DNA of 64,000 nucleotides from Psococerastis gibbosa (GCA_963971405.1 OZ020488.1:11535261-11599260); one strand, 5' to 3'. Positions 11,206-22,510 are shown, numbered from the stretch's first letter. The notes: generated from the sequence alone by a model not told the origin. Numbers and translations: made by a program.

Positions 11206-11476
11206 TAAATTCGCGTAATCGTTCGTGGATATGATATACTGTATATTGATGTTATACTGTATATAGCTCCTTGATTTGCCAACTGTTTTAATTGCAAAAT
11301 TCAATTTTTTTATTACATCAATAAATATCATATTTTCCCCTCTTTTTTACGTCCAATCATCGTATCTGCACGCCTTTAAAAAAATTGAACATTTCTTGGC
11401 TGAAATGACGTAGGAAATACTGTAGATTAAAACCACCCGAAAAAATATTGGGACGCTCTCCAGAAAGGTTACCACA

Positions 11477-12010
11477 GTAGTGTACTTTGTGTACAGTACA
11501 GTTCCCGGGAAGTTAAGCATGAAAATCAGTGTAAGAAGAATGGTAGTCTGATGTAGATGAATATAAGAAGAAAGGGACAAGGTAATGATATTAAGGAGTA
11601 CAATAGAGTTCCCGTGAGGTAAGCTAAGCATTGGACGTGTGATAATGCGAGTTGCTCGGTTGGTTTAGGTGTGTGATAAGGTGATTGTGTGGTATTTTCC
11701 AAATATGTGTTTGTAGATAAGGTGTCTGTGGCAACAATAAAGGCCACCAAGATTCAAATTAATATATTTTATTTTTTTAGAAGTATTTGTTGACAATCAT
11801 GACAGTCTTTACGCATTTTCATCTTGTCAATCTACGATTTAAAAAAATATTAATACGTAGGTAGTGTATATTTATTTGTCCAGCATGCATAGTTTTTGTA
11901 TAATTGACTATGTGTGACACTACTTGCAGAATTGCTACGGACTTAGCGTTGAAGAATGTTAGGCTTTCTAATAATTTTTTTTTACTTGTAATAAAATCCA
12001 CCTGTAAAAT
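11477..12010 (+). repeat. Left arm of the fold-back element
   Basis: It starts gtagtgtactttgtgtacag and ends ccacctgtaaaat. Inside, gttcccgggaagttaagcat and gttcccgtgaggtaagctaa are a diverged tandem repeat, a feature reported for FB arms. The 74-94 aa frames in it appear in both arms because the arms are near identical; no protein family is recognised. Confidence 0.8.
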
Positions 12011-12289
12011 ACAATACAATCATAAAATTGAGTTTTGTACTAGAGTCCTCTGCGTACTCTTCCGCATCTTATAGATATCAATAGCTTTAATATTATTGTA
12101 TCAAAATTTGACTAGATACGTATCAGTGGAGTAGTTTGATAAGGATGTGAGAAAAAAAGTTGCTGTACCGCTTACCTCTATACTTAACTTGGCAAAAAAA
12201 AAATCAGGCTATGATATATTGGGAAATAGTTTTATGCTGTGGATATAGGTGTGGTCCTTTACGAAAAATTGTAGATGATTTTTATTTCA

Positions 12290-13605
12290 AGAAAACGCGG
12301 CTGTCGGGTAGTATACGCAAAACCCATAGTGGGAAAAAAAACCCATAGTGGGAAAAATTTGGGATTATTAGAAATATATTTCTTTATAAATCGCGGCTGT
12401 CGGGTATATTGCACACCCAATGTGGGAAACTGATACTTAGTTTGAGATTATTAGAAATTCATTTTTTATAAACGCGACTGGCGGGTATATTGCGCACCCA
12501 TTGTGGGAAACTGATCCTTAGTTTGGGATTAGAAATTCATTTTTTATAAACGCGGCTGGCGTGTATATTGCGCACCCATTGTGGGAAACTGATACCTACT
12601 TAGTTTGGGATTATTAGAATACATTTTTTTATAAACGCGGCTGGCAAGTTTTAAAAACCATTGTGTATAACCGCCTCTTCCCGTATTCTCGGAGGGATTT
12701 GGAAAAATAATATTGTAGCTTCCTTTAATGTAGATTATTTTAAAAAAACGCGGCTGCCGGGTAGAGAGCATACCCATTGTGGGAAAATTAGGTTGGGATC
12801 AGTCAGTCTCTAACATATTGGGAAATACTTTTAGGCTATGGATAGTCCTTTAATGTAGATTATTTTAACAAAACACGGTTGCCGGGTAGAGAGGATACCC
12901 ATTGGGGGAAAATTAGGTTGGGATCAGTCAGTCTCTAACATATTGGTAAATACTTTTAGGCTATGGATAGATCTTTAATGTAGATTATTGTAACAAAACT
13001 CGGCAGCCGGGTATATAGCGCACCCATTGTGGGATCAATACATTTCTTTTAAGATGCTGAGTGTAACTATTATATCGGTCTACCTAAATTATTATTAGCG
13101 ATAAATATCCTTTCAGTCGATAGAAAAATGCATCTGTTTATAATGAGAGGGGACGCCCGCGCCGTGTGAGGTGCATATACGCAGACATGTGCAGGGTCGG
13201 AGACTTATGCTAATAAAGGGTTGTCTGCAAGTTTAAACAAAGGGGCAATTTAATTAAGCTTAGCCTGGGATATGTATAGGAGTAAAAGCTGGCATGATTT
13301 TAGGACCTCGCCCCAAGATTGTAGAAATTAATATAATTATTAGCCTCCCCCTCAATCATCTATCGGTTAGTGATATCGGTTAGCGAAATACTTACATCGG
13401 TGTACCGTTGTACCTTATCGCTGTTGCGATATACCTTAACGCTGTTGCGATGTACCTTAATAGTCGCTGGCGATGTACCTTAACGCTAAAGCGATGCCCG
13501 TAAAACGCGGCTGCTGCGTATATAGCGCACCCATTGTGGGAAAAATAGGCTGGGAATATTAGAAATACATTTTTATAAACGCGGCTGCTGGGTATATTGC
13601 ATACC
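12290..13605. repeat. Internal minisatellite of the fold-back element
   Basis: The motif aacgcggctg-c-gggta followed by cacccattgtggga recurs about ten times, near 12294, 12390, 12471, 12550, 12637, 12747, 12872, 12995, 13503 and 13579. Spacing is 75-125 bp, with degeneration. Between 13395 and 13500 a second small repeat (taccttaacgctgttgcgat) occurs three to four times. Confidence 0.75.
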
Positions 13606-13902
13606 CATTGTGGGAATCAATACATTTCTTTTAAGATGCTGAGTGTACCTATTATATCGGTCTACCTAAATTATTATTAGCGATAAATATCCTTTCAGTC
13701 GATAGAAAAATGCATCTGTTTATAATGCGAGGGGACGCCGTGTGAGGTGCATATACGCAGACATGTGCAAGGTCGGAGACTTATGCTAATAAAGGGTTGT
13801 CTGCAAGGTAAACAAAGGGGTCAATTTAATTAGGCTTAGTCTGGGATATGTGCAGGAGTAAAAGCTGGCATGATTTTAGGACCTCGTCCCAAGATTGTAG
13901 AA
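13023..13902. repeat. 300 bp direct duplication inside the fold-back element
   Basis: 13023-13326 and 13604-13902 match almost throughout, from cccattgtggga to gattgtagaa, with a few indels. The distance of about 581 bp includes a minisatellite part, so unequal exchange between minisatellite units could have produced it. Confidence 0.8.
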
Positions 13903-14029
13903 TCCCAGAGAGAAGGAATAGGTAGTGGGACGGCCACGGATGCAATGGCTTGAAGACATCGAGGTAGCTATGGCTTGCCTAGGCTTCGCCTACCAAGGGC
14001 GTTCACGGGCTTCAGTATTGACTTGGTAA
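13903..14029 (+). mobile_element. LINE ORF2 C-terminal fragment inside the fold-back element
   Basis: The frame from 13922 reads GRPRMQWLEDIEVAMACLGF and continues FAYQGRSRASVLTW to a stop at 14027-14029. This is the usual GRPRxRW-x-D end of a LINE protein. It begins exactly where the second copy of the internal duplication ends. Confidence 0.6.
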
Positions 14030-14738
14030 AGTCATTCATAGGCCTATGAACATTTTGTCCATGTTGAGCATGTCTCATGCTCACCTCTTGTCCATTATCC
14101 CCTGTAGATAGCATAGGTTCACATCGAAGACGTTTAACGGATTGTTAATGGAAAAAACCATAATCAATTTTGCCCGAATCTCCTTTGGTCGTTGGTATTT
14201 ATTAGGCATTCGACATAGGACGAATGGGATACTACTAATAATAATCTACAGTACTATAGGCCTACAATGAGCTAAGTTTGGGCTATGAATAAAAAACATT
14301 TCAGGACATTACGTTAATACAGTATTATTTTCGGGCTCTAGCCTGTAGCGCCAAACAGTAGAACTAAACTACCGTACTAATGGGAATGGTAAGTACAGTA
14401 TAAAAGTATATGAATAAAATTGAAATGTGGAAGTTTAACGTTTGAACTGTAAGTGACTAACGCTGCCTATACTGTATTACCGATACTTATCTACTTAAAG
14501 TTGGACAACTCCTGGGAAAAGGAGGATTCGCTAGTGTTTAGATAGCAGTAAATGAACGCCAGGGAAGCAGAACCATTGCTATTAAAATGGTATGTGAGTA
14601 TGTGACTGTAGTTATTTTATTAGGCTAGGTAGCCTACCTATTTACCTAATTTCTACTTGATTTCCTGAACACAGTGAGCAGCAGTAGGCCTCATGTGGAA
14701 GATTCATGAAGCCCAGGCTTAGAAATTGGTTGAATTAA

Positions 14739-15277
14739 ATTTTACAGGTGGATTTTATTACAAGTAAAAAAAAAATTATTAGAAAGCCTAACATTCTTCA
14801 ACGCTAAGTCCGTAGCAATTCTGCAAGTAGTATCACACATAGTCAATTATACAAAAACTATGCATGCTGGACAAATAAATATACACTACCTACGTATTAA
14901 TATTTTTTTAAATCGTAGATTGACAAGATGAAAATGCGTAAAGACTGTCATGATTGTCAACAAATACTTCTAAAAAAATAAAATATATTAATTTGAATCT
15001 TGGTGGCCTTTATTGTTGCCACAGACACCTTATCTACAAACACATATTTGGAAAATACCACACAATCAATCACCTTATCACACACCTAAACCAACCGAGC
15101 AACTCGCATTATCACGCGTCCAATGCTTAGCTTACCTCACGGGAACTCTACTGTACTCCTTAATATCATTACCTTGTCCCTTTCTTCTTATATTCATCTA
15201 CATCAGACTACCATTCTTCTTACACTGATTTTCATGCTTAACTTGCCGGGAACTGTACTGTACACAAAGTACACTAC
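14739..15277 (-). repeat. Right arm of the fold-back element
   Basis: It is an inverted copy of the left arm. The main difference is a 4 bp insertion (gattgattgtg versus gattgtg in the left arm's orientation). High identity suggests recent insertion or conversion between arms. Confidence 0.8.
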
Positions 15278-15319
15278 TTACCACTTTGCGGTTAGAACAG
15301 TTGCCAACTCAAGGAACGA

Positions 15320-16225
15320 TATGTGATATAGTTATACTGTAGGCTATATACAAGTATAGGTATAGTTGGAATTTTGTAAGTTTTTAATAAGCTATTGTAA
15401 AATAAGCCTGAGTCATTGGTAGAATATGCTGATGGTGATTATTGAGAACATTTAATTAGGGACACAATGAAGAGTAGTCAGGAACGAAATTCTGTAATTA
15501 AAAGGATGTATTAGAATTCAGGAAAAGAGAACGTGAATAACGGGAAGAAATGCGAAAGTAGAAAAGGAACAATAAGTAATTAAAAATAAAACGTAGCCTT
15601 TGAACCATTTTCATTAAAAAGAAAGATACAGCAGGCATCAAGCCGTAAGCAACGAGAAGGGTGGGCTGCGTCAATGAAAACCTTATATGGGATTAAAGCT
15701 CCCTACGTTTTGTAAGTTAGGGGTATCGTGACCTATTGGAAAAGGTTCATTTTGGAAATGCTGCTTCCAGTCATATCTTCTGCACGATTCCCTGATTTAA
15801 TGCTGACTTCAAAGAAATCACGTACGCCATCATGTTCGGATTTTGTAATTTTGGGAAGGATTTTTGCCATAAAATAAAAAGTCCCATCATATCATACAAT
15901 ACCTTTGTACTTTTTGCGTTTTCCAAAATAAAATTAAAAATAAATAAAACCTTCAGCAACTCAAAAATAGGCAATTTTGTTTGGAATTCCCCTGACAAAA
16001 GAACCGATTCGAGTGCACCCGTACAAACCCGTGCAATCGTGGACGGATCCAGCCCATTGTTTTTTTGGGGGGGGGGTAGTTGTGTGTCAAAATAGGAAAA
16101 ACATTATGTAGGATCGATTAAACCAGAGCGTAATAAATTAACTTACAATATATTTACCAATTTTTTTTTTTTGGGGGGGGGGAAGCTACCCCCTGCCCTC
16201 TCCCCCTGTATCTGTTCATGCGTAA
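15320..16225. other. No recognisable gene; G runs only
   Basis: AT-rich, with overlapping 75-87 aa open frames on both strands at 15.77-16.10 kb that look accidental. G runs near 16068 and 16171 are followed by MITE-like sequence without definable ends. Confidence 0.45.
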
Positions 16226-16229
16226 AATA

Positions 16230-16815
16230 TATATACCGAGATAGATAATGAGATAATGAGAGTAATTCCACGGTAAATGATTGTCCAAGGGTTCAATTTC
16301 AGTTTCTCTATCCCAAAGCACTGAATTGATAGATGGAGATTATTGTCAAGTTCTAGACGAGCCAACCAATATGATTCAACAAAGCAATAATAATGGCAGG
16401 ATAAGTAATGTATTGGGGGATGAATGATTCATAATTTTTTCTTCAGAAGTAAAACATTGCTTGGGAAAGCAACCTACTCAGTATTGTTACTCTATTTACC
16501 ACCTAAGACATATCTGAAGTTAGGAAGTATAAGGAGGAAAAATTATTTTTTAGTAATTTTTCATTAAAATTGGGTTAAACTCCCCAAAATTTAGTTAGCC
16601 CAAGATAAAAAATATATATACCGTATATAATTTTTGTGAACCTACATTCTGAATTCCATTCAAATCCACCCTGTAGTTTACCCACAAATCAACGAACAGA
16701 CAGACATTTCGTAAAAAATACTTTTGAAGGCTCATGGGACTTCAAAACGTGCAAATCCGTTTAAGTCTCGAATTCGAAAATTTCCACCATCACAAAGCTT
16801 GTGCTAAATACAAAG
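16230..16815 (+). mobile_element. Helentron-like element, family A copy 3 (old)
   Basis: It is colinear with the family at low identity: aatggcagga, gttactctatttaccacct, gtgaacctacattctgaatt, a shortened acagacagacatttcg and ttcaaaacgtgcaaatccg. It is truncated before the terminal hairpin. Divergence makes it one of the oldest copies here. Confidence 0.5.
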
Positions 16816-16874
16816 TGGTGGGTGGAAGAAATTAAAATAAATATTTTAGGCACGAAGCGAATGTCCCATCTCTC

Positions 16875-17057
16875 CAAGGGCGGATCCAGCAAAAAATTTA
16901 TGGGGGTCACCAAGTTTTCTGTAAGTTTAAAAATTCTTTTGTTGTATTAAGTTTTATTCATTTTTTTTTTTTTTACTAGGTTTTACTACTTTTTCTTATG
17001 AATTTACTCATTTAGGGGGGCCATGACCCCCCTGACTCCCCTCTGGATCTGCAATTA
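16875..17057. mobile_element. hAT-like MITE, family B copy 2
   Basis: A perfect 8 bp target duplication catctctc flanks it (16867-16874, 17058-17065). The ends are caagggcggatccagc and tggatctgcaatta. Confidence 0.75.
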
Positions 17058-17119
17058 CATCTCTCCTATATACATATAGAACTGAAATAAGCTCTGTCTT
17101 TTGGTCCATGTTGTATGCC

Positions 17120-17271
17120 TTATGTAGGGTAGGGGTACGGACTTTCACCGGAAAGATGGTTGGTTCTTTTTTTGGCCATGCTACCGTGGGCATGTAAAAC
17201 AGGCGGTCACGGCCCTTCCTAGTTGAGTGTAATAGAGGGCTTTATAGCCCTAACTTCACTGGGTTGGACAG
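17120..17271 (+). mobile_element. tRNA-derived SINE, family S copy 1
   Basis: The A-box-like tgtagggtaggggtac is followed by the family body (ggccatgct, catgtaaaacaggcggtc, ctttatagccctaac). The B-box region is damaged (ggttggttctttttttggcc) by an internal deletion. Confidence 0.6.
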
Positions 17272-17796
17272 ATTTACAAAACAGAGAGCCTAGGCCAAGC
17301 GGAAAGAATGTTATTAGTCCTACGGCGGGACATCAGAAGGATTTTTAAAATAGCAAATTAATGAAATCGGCAATATTTATCTATTAATCACCGAGTTCAA
17401 AACCCCCTAGAAGATTTACGCGGGAGCGTCGGCGATTGGCTCGCTGCCAAGTCGGTTTGTCGAGTGCCACTCATGGCCGATTGCCAACTCAGAGAGGTGT
17501 CAATATCTTGATTTTGATGCGGCCATTAAAAATATCCATGTTTATATCTTGTTGTTTTGTGTTCGGCTTTATAAAAGACTTGAAAGTTCCATTGACATCA
17601 TCATCAACATCATCTGCCGTTTACGAGCAGGGATTGAGACCATTCTATACTGCCTCATGCTGTAATTATTTTTTTTTTCCAGCCGGTACCCCCAGCACTG
17701 GGAGCATTTAATAAAAAGAATACAATACAACATTAAAGAAAATAATCGTTTTTACCGGAATACTGCATGTAAGCCCCATAAGGGAGGCTTGTGTAA

Positions 17797-18300
17797 TAGT
17801 AATAATAATAAATCGTCTTTATTGAACAGCGTAGTTAGGGCCAGTGGCCCTTTCTTATACCCTAAACTGCCTTTACATGTTATATAGTATAATTATTTCT
17901 TATTCTATTTTAATTACCCATTTATACTAACATACGTACTTACGTGCATCCATCATTCATATCCCTAACCATTTAACCTGAGCTAATGCTGTTCAGACTG
18001 ATTTGCTAAAAGGAACTTTAATACTTTGGACTTAAATGTTGCTGTGGTGGAGCTGTCGCGAATCTCTGCTGGTAAAGAGTTCCATAGTACTGGAGATGAA
18101 ATAGAGAATGAGGAGTGGTGGATGTTGGTGTGCGATAGGGGTATAAGAAGCCAATTTTCGATAGAAGAGGCATTTGAAATGAGACACGGAGTACCCATTC
18201 AACGTTGTAGCAAGTTTCTACTAGCAGAAGAATTAGAGATAGGACGATATGGAAAAACTAACAGAAACGCATTCGAAGACCAGATGTTGAAACGTCCCCT
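17797..18300 (-). mobile_element. LINE 3' end (CR1/Jockey group), minus strand
   Basis: The minus strand reads HHSSFSISSPVLWNSLPAEI then RDSSTTATFKSKVLKFLL and stops. The SF-x-xxPxLWNSLPxxIR signature marks the extreme C-terminus of ORF2 in many CR1-like LINEs. The 3' UTR ends in an (ATT)n-like tail, seen as taataataataaa at 17802-17815 on the + strand. Confidence 0.7.
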
Positions 18301-18574
18301 AAGCCCTCCCCCCCCAGGGTGCCTGATCAACATAAAATCAGCATAAAAAAATAACGGTTAAAAGCAAAGGTCGAAAAAAGGCAAGAAAAAAAATTGAGTG
18401 AAAAGTAGGTTGGAAAGAATAAATGAGTGAGAAACGTTAGTATAAGTGAGTATTCCACATATTCATTGATTATTCTGTGTTTCATATATTGTTCATTAAA
18501 AAAAAAGAACAATGCTATGTGTACAGTACGTTTTATTCATATTAGTTTTTAAATTAGTTTATATATTAGTAAAT

Positions 18575-18803
18575 AAAATAAATAAATAAATAAATAAGGA
18601 CTTTTTTTTGTTCTAATACTAAGCCAACCTGGCGGAGTTATAGGGCTATAAAGCCCTCTCTTACACTCAACTAAGAAAGCCCGGGACCACCTGCTTTACA
18701 TGCCCTCCAAAGCATGGCCAGAAAATGTAGGAAGTTTAGGACTCGAACCAACAACCTTTCGGGTGAAAGTCAGAGTCTGTACCATCACTCTACATGTCAT
18801 GAC
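18575..18803 (-). mobile_element. tRNA-derived SINE, family S copy 2
   Basis: On the minus strand: A box in tgtagagtgatggtacag, B box ggttcgagtcc, then the body ending in gttggcttagta. The tail is (TTTA)n, seen as aaataaataaataag on +. The head-to-tail tRNA-like promoter structure is nearly complete. Confidence 0.75.
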
Positions 18804-18858
18804 TGATTAGTAATTAGTCTTAGTTTTCGAAAAAGGGGAAAAACCTAACGGTGCGACT

Positions 18859-19297
18859 CAGTGGCCCGATCATGGCGATTATAATACCGGGGTTAATACA
18901 CAATATTACCCTGGTAATAAAAATGTAAACTAGATAATTTTGCAATGGAAACTGCTATTCAAAATTGGTTTGACGTAGCAAATATAAATAGCAAATATAA
19001 ACACACATCGTCCTATAAATAAACAAGTTTAAATATTTTTAATTAATATATTAAGGATTATAAATAATTTGTTTAAATCTAAGGCAGAAAAAATGAAGAA
19101 ACCCACCAAAAATGTAGCTGAAGTAAATGTATACATTTTGATTTTCCGCGCTTAGCATTGCGACGATTACCGCAACATCAAAAATTACAAAAATCTGAAT
19201 TTTGCTTGTCTTTTATTTTAAATAACTGAATTAATCCCATCACGTGACATGGTATTTAATTAACCCCGGTATTGGAATCGCCATGATCAGGCTGCTG
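18859..19297. mobile_element. MITE family D copy 1 (CAG ends)
   Basis: Terminal repeats of about 38 bp: gatcatggcgattataatac followed by cggggttaat at the left, and the inverted form ending gccatgatcaggctgctg at the right. The core taaactagataattttgc is shared with the other D copies. No clear target duplication. Confidence 0.65.
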
Positions 19298-19299
19298 AA

Positions 19300-19765
19300 C
19301 CACTAACACTAAAATTGTATACTTTTTCACGTAATAAAGATTCACTTTACTTTACTTTATTATAATGCATAAATGCATAATGTCAAAAACTAGGTACTGT
19401 ACGTGCTGAACTAGAGATGAGAGAAGGAGCTCCATCAGTAATTCAGCAATTACGAAAATACTAACTGCGAAAGGTGAGAATACTGACAGTGACAAAGGAC
19501 CGAGCCCCGCAGGAATCTCCCACCACCCTCTTCCAACACCAGCCCCCCCCCCCCCCCCACTCAAATATGGGGAATGTCAAACACCTCTCAAACCTCCCGC
19601 CACTTAAAAAGGAATTGGAAATGACATGTAATGGCAGATTTGTGCACAATATTAGCATATATATTATGTATATCTATATCTATATAATATTGGCTTGCAG
19701 TATATCTTCTTATTACGATAAAATAGACTGTGACATGACAACCCTTAAAACTTTGGGTGATGGTT
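19300..19765. other. No recognisable gene
   Basis: AT-rich with one C run (about 19546-19558). The 65-112 aa frames around it overlap each other on both strands and look accidental. Confidence 0.45.
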
Positions 19766-19771
19766 TCCTTA

Positions 19772-19901
19772 GGCGGGGATTCCACCGACCTCGTTTGTGT
19801 TTGTCAGCGTGATATTGACGTGGTAGCAGACATTAAAGACTGTCTGCTACCACGTCAGTATCACGCTGACAAACACAAACGAGGTCGGTGGAATCCCCGC
19901 C
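19772..19901. mobile_element. Fold-back MITE, family G copy 1 (60 bp arms)
   Basis: Two 60 bp arms, from ggcggggattccaccgacct inward to gacgtggtagcagac, are inverted with a single mismatch around a 10 nt loop. Flanks tta / ata and GG-type ends suggest a PIF/Harbinger-like MITE (TWA target). The whole element is one hairpin. Confidence 0.75.
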
Positions 19902-20214
19902 ATACCAAGTAGAATTATTCGTTTGAGTGCGTAAATGCTTTTAACCTACCTACAGTTGATTGTTACAATAACTTCTGCTTCTCAGTATATTTACTTTTAA
20001 ATCCAATGAATTGTAAAATTTAAATAATTATGTTTGTTAATAGTGTGACACAAAAATAAGTTTTATTTTAATACATAAGTAGCATCAGGTGAGTATACCA
20101 AGAAGCTAGCCAACTTAGGTTGACTGTTTACATCGGAATTCGGAAGCACAGTAACTCGTACCCACGATCTACGAATAAATTATTATAATACTGCAATATA
20201 TTAATTACTGTTTA

Positions 20215-20355
20215 GGCGGGGTTTCCACATACGTCAATCGTCAATGAGAAATATGGTTTTGACGTGGTAGCAGAATTTTTAGTATGTCTTTAATGTCTGC
20301 TAAACCTTCAATTTCACATTTCTCATTGACGATTGACGTATGTGGAAACCCTGCC
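20215..20355. mobile_element. Fold-back MITE, family G copy 2
   Basis: The target duplication tta flanks it (20212-20214, 20356-20358). The arms start ggcggggtttccacatacgt and pair with acgtatgtggaaaccctgcc. The centre carries gacgtggtagcag as in copy 1. Nearly the same sequence occurs at 54.04 kb. Confidence 0.75.
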
Positions 20356-20404
20356 TTATTGACATGATTAATTAATTCAACATTGTAACCGATTTAATAA
20401 CAAT

Positions 20405-20605
20405 AATGACTTTTTTTTGTTCTACTACTAAGCCAACCTAGCGGAGTTAGGGCTATAAAGCCCTCCCTTACACTCAACTTGGAAAGCCTGGGACGGTCAG
20501 CTTTACATACCCTCCGAAGTAAAATATAACTAGTGTAGGACTCGAACCAACAATTAACCTCTCGAATGAAAGTCAGAGTCCGTTCCACTACTCTACATGT
20601 CCCGG
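20405..20605 (-). mobile_element. tRNA-derived SINE, family S copy 3
   Basis: On the minus strand: tgtagagtagtggaacgga, then an interrupted B-box region (gttggttcgagtcctac), then the body agggctttatagccctaact and ggttggcttagtagtag. The 82 aa frame across it is not a gene. Confidence 0.7.
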
Positions 20606-20609
20606 CGTA

Positions 20610-21065
20610 ATCTATTCCGTCCATAGGCCCAGACCGCCACAAGGAACATCAAAGGTCGCCGCGATCCACCAGTGACTGGTATTGCCGTGCAGTATTCATT
20701 AATGTGAAATTTCCAGCGATGCTGGGAATCACCATTAATTAGTTACTTTATTGTTCACTGAGCTTTTTTAATAGCAGCTCGTAACATTCCCTCTTACAAA
20801 TACGTAGCACAAAATCCACTTCAGGTATTGAGTATCGATATAAATATAGTTAATTCCATTGTATTCATCAGTCTCTGTCTAGTCAAATGGAAAAAATTAA
20901 GTTCAGTCAAATTAATTTATAAACGAGTATATTCACTGAACATTTTTTTTCGCCAATTTCCATCAACTGCGCTAGCATTCAATCATTCCCAATTTGCAGC
21001 TTAATGTACTGCTTAATTGGGTTATACAATAATAGCATGCAAATAGAACAACTGCGCTTTTAAAA
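20610..21065. other. No recognisable feature
   Basis: AT-rich spacer between SINEs. No gene, RNA or shared repeat seen. Confidence 0.45.
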
Positions 21066-21070
21066 TGTTT

Positions 21071-21157
21071 ACGTAGGGTAGTTGTACAGACTACGACTTT
21101 CACTAGAAAGGTTGTTGGCTTGAGTCCCAAACTTCCAACATTTTATAAATAAATACA
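21071..21157 (+). mobile_element. tRNA-derived SINE, family S copy 4 (head only)
   Basis: Only the tRNA-like head is present (tagggtagttgtacaga ... aggttgttggcttgagtccc), followed directly by the tail ataaataaatac. The body is missing. Confidence 0.6.
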
Positions 21158-21300
21158 TAAGGACTTTTTTTGTTCTATTACTAAGTCAACCTAGCGAAGT
21201 TAGGGCTACAAAGCCCTCTCTTACACTCAACTAGGATAGCTCTCCGAAGCATGGCCGGAAAATGTAGGAAGTATAGGACTCGAACCAACAACCTTTTTAT
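21145..21300 (-). mobile_element. tRNA-derived SINE, family S copy 5, tail to tail with copy 4
   Basis: Inverted relative to copy 4, with a shared aaataaatacataagg tail. It covers the body and the B box (gactcgaaccaacaacc on +), and the A-box end is lost. Confidence 0.65.
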
Positions 21301-22310
21301 GGCCATACTTCGCTATCGTCTATCAAATCGAACAGACTATTTTAGGCCTTTAAAAAAAAAAAAACATTCCCCGGGGGCGACCCTGGGTGCCTGGGCGAGG
21401 GAAATTAAGGAAATTTAGATAATGTCCCTATAATTCGAAGCTGGGTACGCCCATGAGATCGGCTCTCCTCTTTTTCTACTATTTTTCGAAAATGGGGGGG
21501 GGGCGTCAAATGAAACACCGCCCCCTTCGAAAGCCTTCGAAATCGTTTGGGGGCAAACTTTATGTATTGATGTTGCATGAAAACTGGACCCTAAAAACAA
21601 AATTCTGGCAACGCTACTGACAGATCCATATGTTCTCTGCCAACGCAAACGGAGTACTCTCTAGTCACTCGTATAACATGAAAGTGACATAGCACGTACA
21701 TTTCTCATAAAATTCCATACACCTTGTTTATGGAGTGCTGAGTAAGGTAAACCGGGGAGCATTATCGCGGTTGGTAGTTTTTTAATCTGGCGCATTCCAA
21801 ATGGGTTTAACTTTGTTTATGAGGTCATACTCCCCATCTCCCCATTTGTTCTCCGCGTTTAATCAATTTAAGGGGTTTTCTCGGTTTTTCTTTTGCTTAG
21901 AAAAGTGCAAAAAATGCGGGAAAGAAATGGTTTGCTTGCATTTTTGTTTTTCCAAATAAAAGTGTTTTCAGGGTGGAGAATGCATTTCCATTCTTTTCCA
22001 GTCTCCGCAGGTATTTTATCTATGTAGGAAAAATTTTCACCTTTAGAGTTTTCATGTTTTGTTTGTTCACTGCTTCACAGGTATTTATCAGAGTTGTTCC
22101 CTGGTGTTCTTTAATAATCAATAGTACTTTGTTGCATAGGGAAATGCTTGCTAACAATCAATTAGGTAATATGGCCAACCAAATCAGAACATTGAGTTCT
22201 ACGTTATTTCTCCATAGCTAGTCGGCATTTCGAATTTTTTTTTCTCGTGTTCAATACAATTAATCAATACTGTATACTGTAATCAGTACTGACAACAGCA
22301 TATAGATAGG

Positions 22311-22510
22311 TCAGGACATGTAGAGTAGTGGTACAGACAATGACGTTCACCCGCAAGGATGTTGGTTCGAGTCCCACACATGCCAATATTTCTGGTCATG
22401 ATTCGGAGGGCATGCAAAGCAGGCGGTCCCAGGTCTTCTTAGTTGAGTGTAAGAGAGGACTTTATAGCCCTAACTCATCTAGGTTGGCTTAGTAATAGAT
22501 CAAAAAGTCA
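22311..22510 (+). mobile_element. tRNA-derived SINE, family S copy 6 (full)
   Basis: Reads gacatgtagagtagtggtac (A box), 30 nt on ggttcgagtcc (B box), then gcaggcggtcccaggtcttc, gactttatagccctaact and ggcttagtaatagatc. About 200 bp. The best + strand reference for the family here. Confidence 0.8.

Larger units (their letters stand above)
11477..15277. mobile_element. Fold-back-type element with ~535 bp inverted arms
   Basis: Arms 11477-12010 and 14739-15277 are inverted copies differing by about five substitutions and one 4 bp indel, roughly 99% identical. The 7 bp target ttaccac occurs just outside both ends (about 11469-11475 and 15278-15284), and the flanks are the two halves of MITE P. 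The 2.7 kb middle holds a minisatellite, a 300 bp direct duplication and a LINE fragment, but no transposase. Long arms with internal repeats and no gene resemble Foldback (FB) elements. A non-autonomous Mutator- or hAT-related element with extended ends is possible. Confidence 0.75.
11268..15317. mobile_element. MITE family P copy 1, split by the fold-back element
   Basis: The left part 11268-11476 starts ctccttgatttgccaactgt. The right part 15278-15317 ends gttagaacagttgccaactc, the other terminal repeat. Copies at 23.9 and 50.2 kb are uninterrupted and about 235 bp long, which shows that the 3.8 kb between the halves is an insertion. Confidence 0.7.

Noticed and set aside
11347-11750. Overlapping 74-94 aa frames in the fold-back arm, repeated at 15013-15326
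   Set aside because: They appear twice only because the arms are inverted copies. No protein family is recognised and two frames overlap on the same strand.
12160-12348. 62 aa frame inside the fold-back element as a possible transposase
   Set aside because: Far too short, runs into minisatellite sequence, and has no DDE/D or other catalytic motif.
22320-22380. Possible tRNA gene with A and B boxes
   Set aside because: No acceptor stem or anticodon arm can be drawn, and the same sequence heads many interspersed SINE copies.
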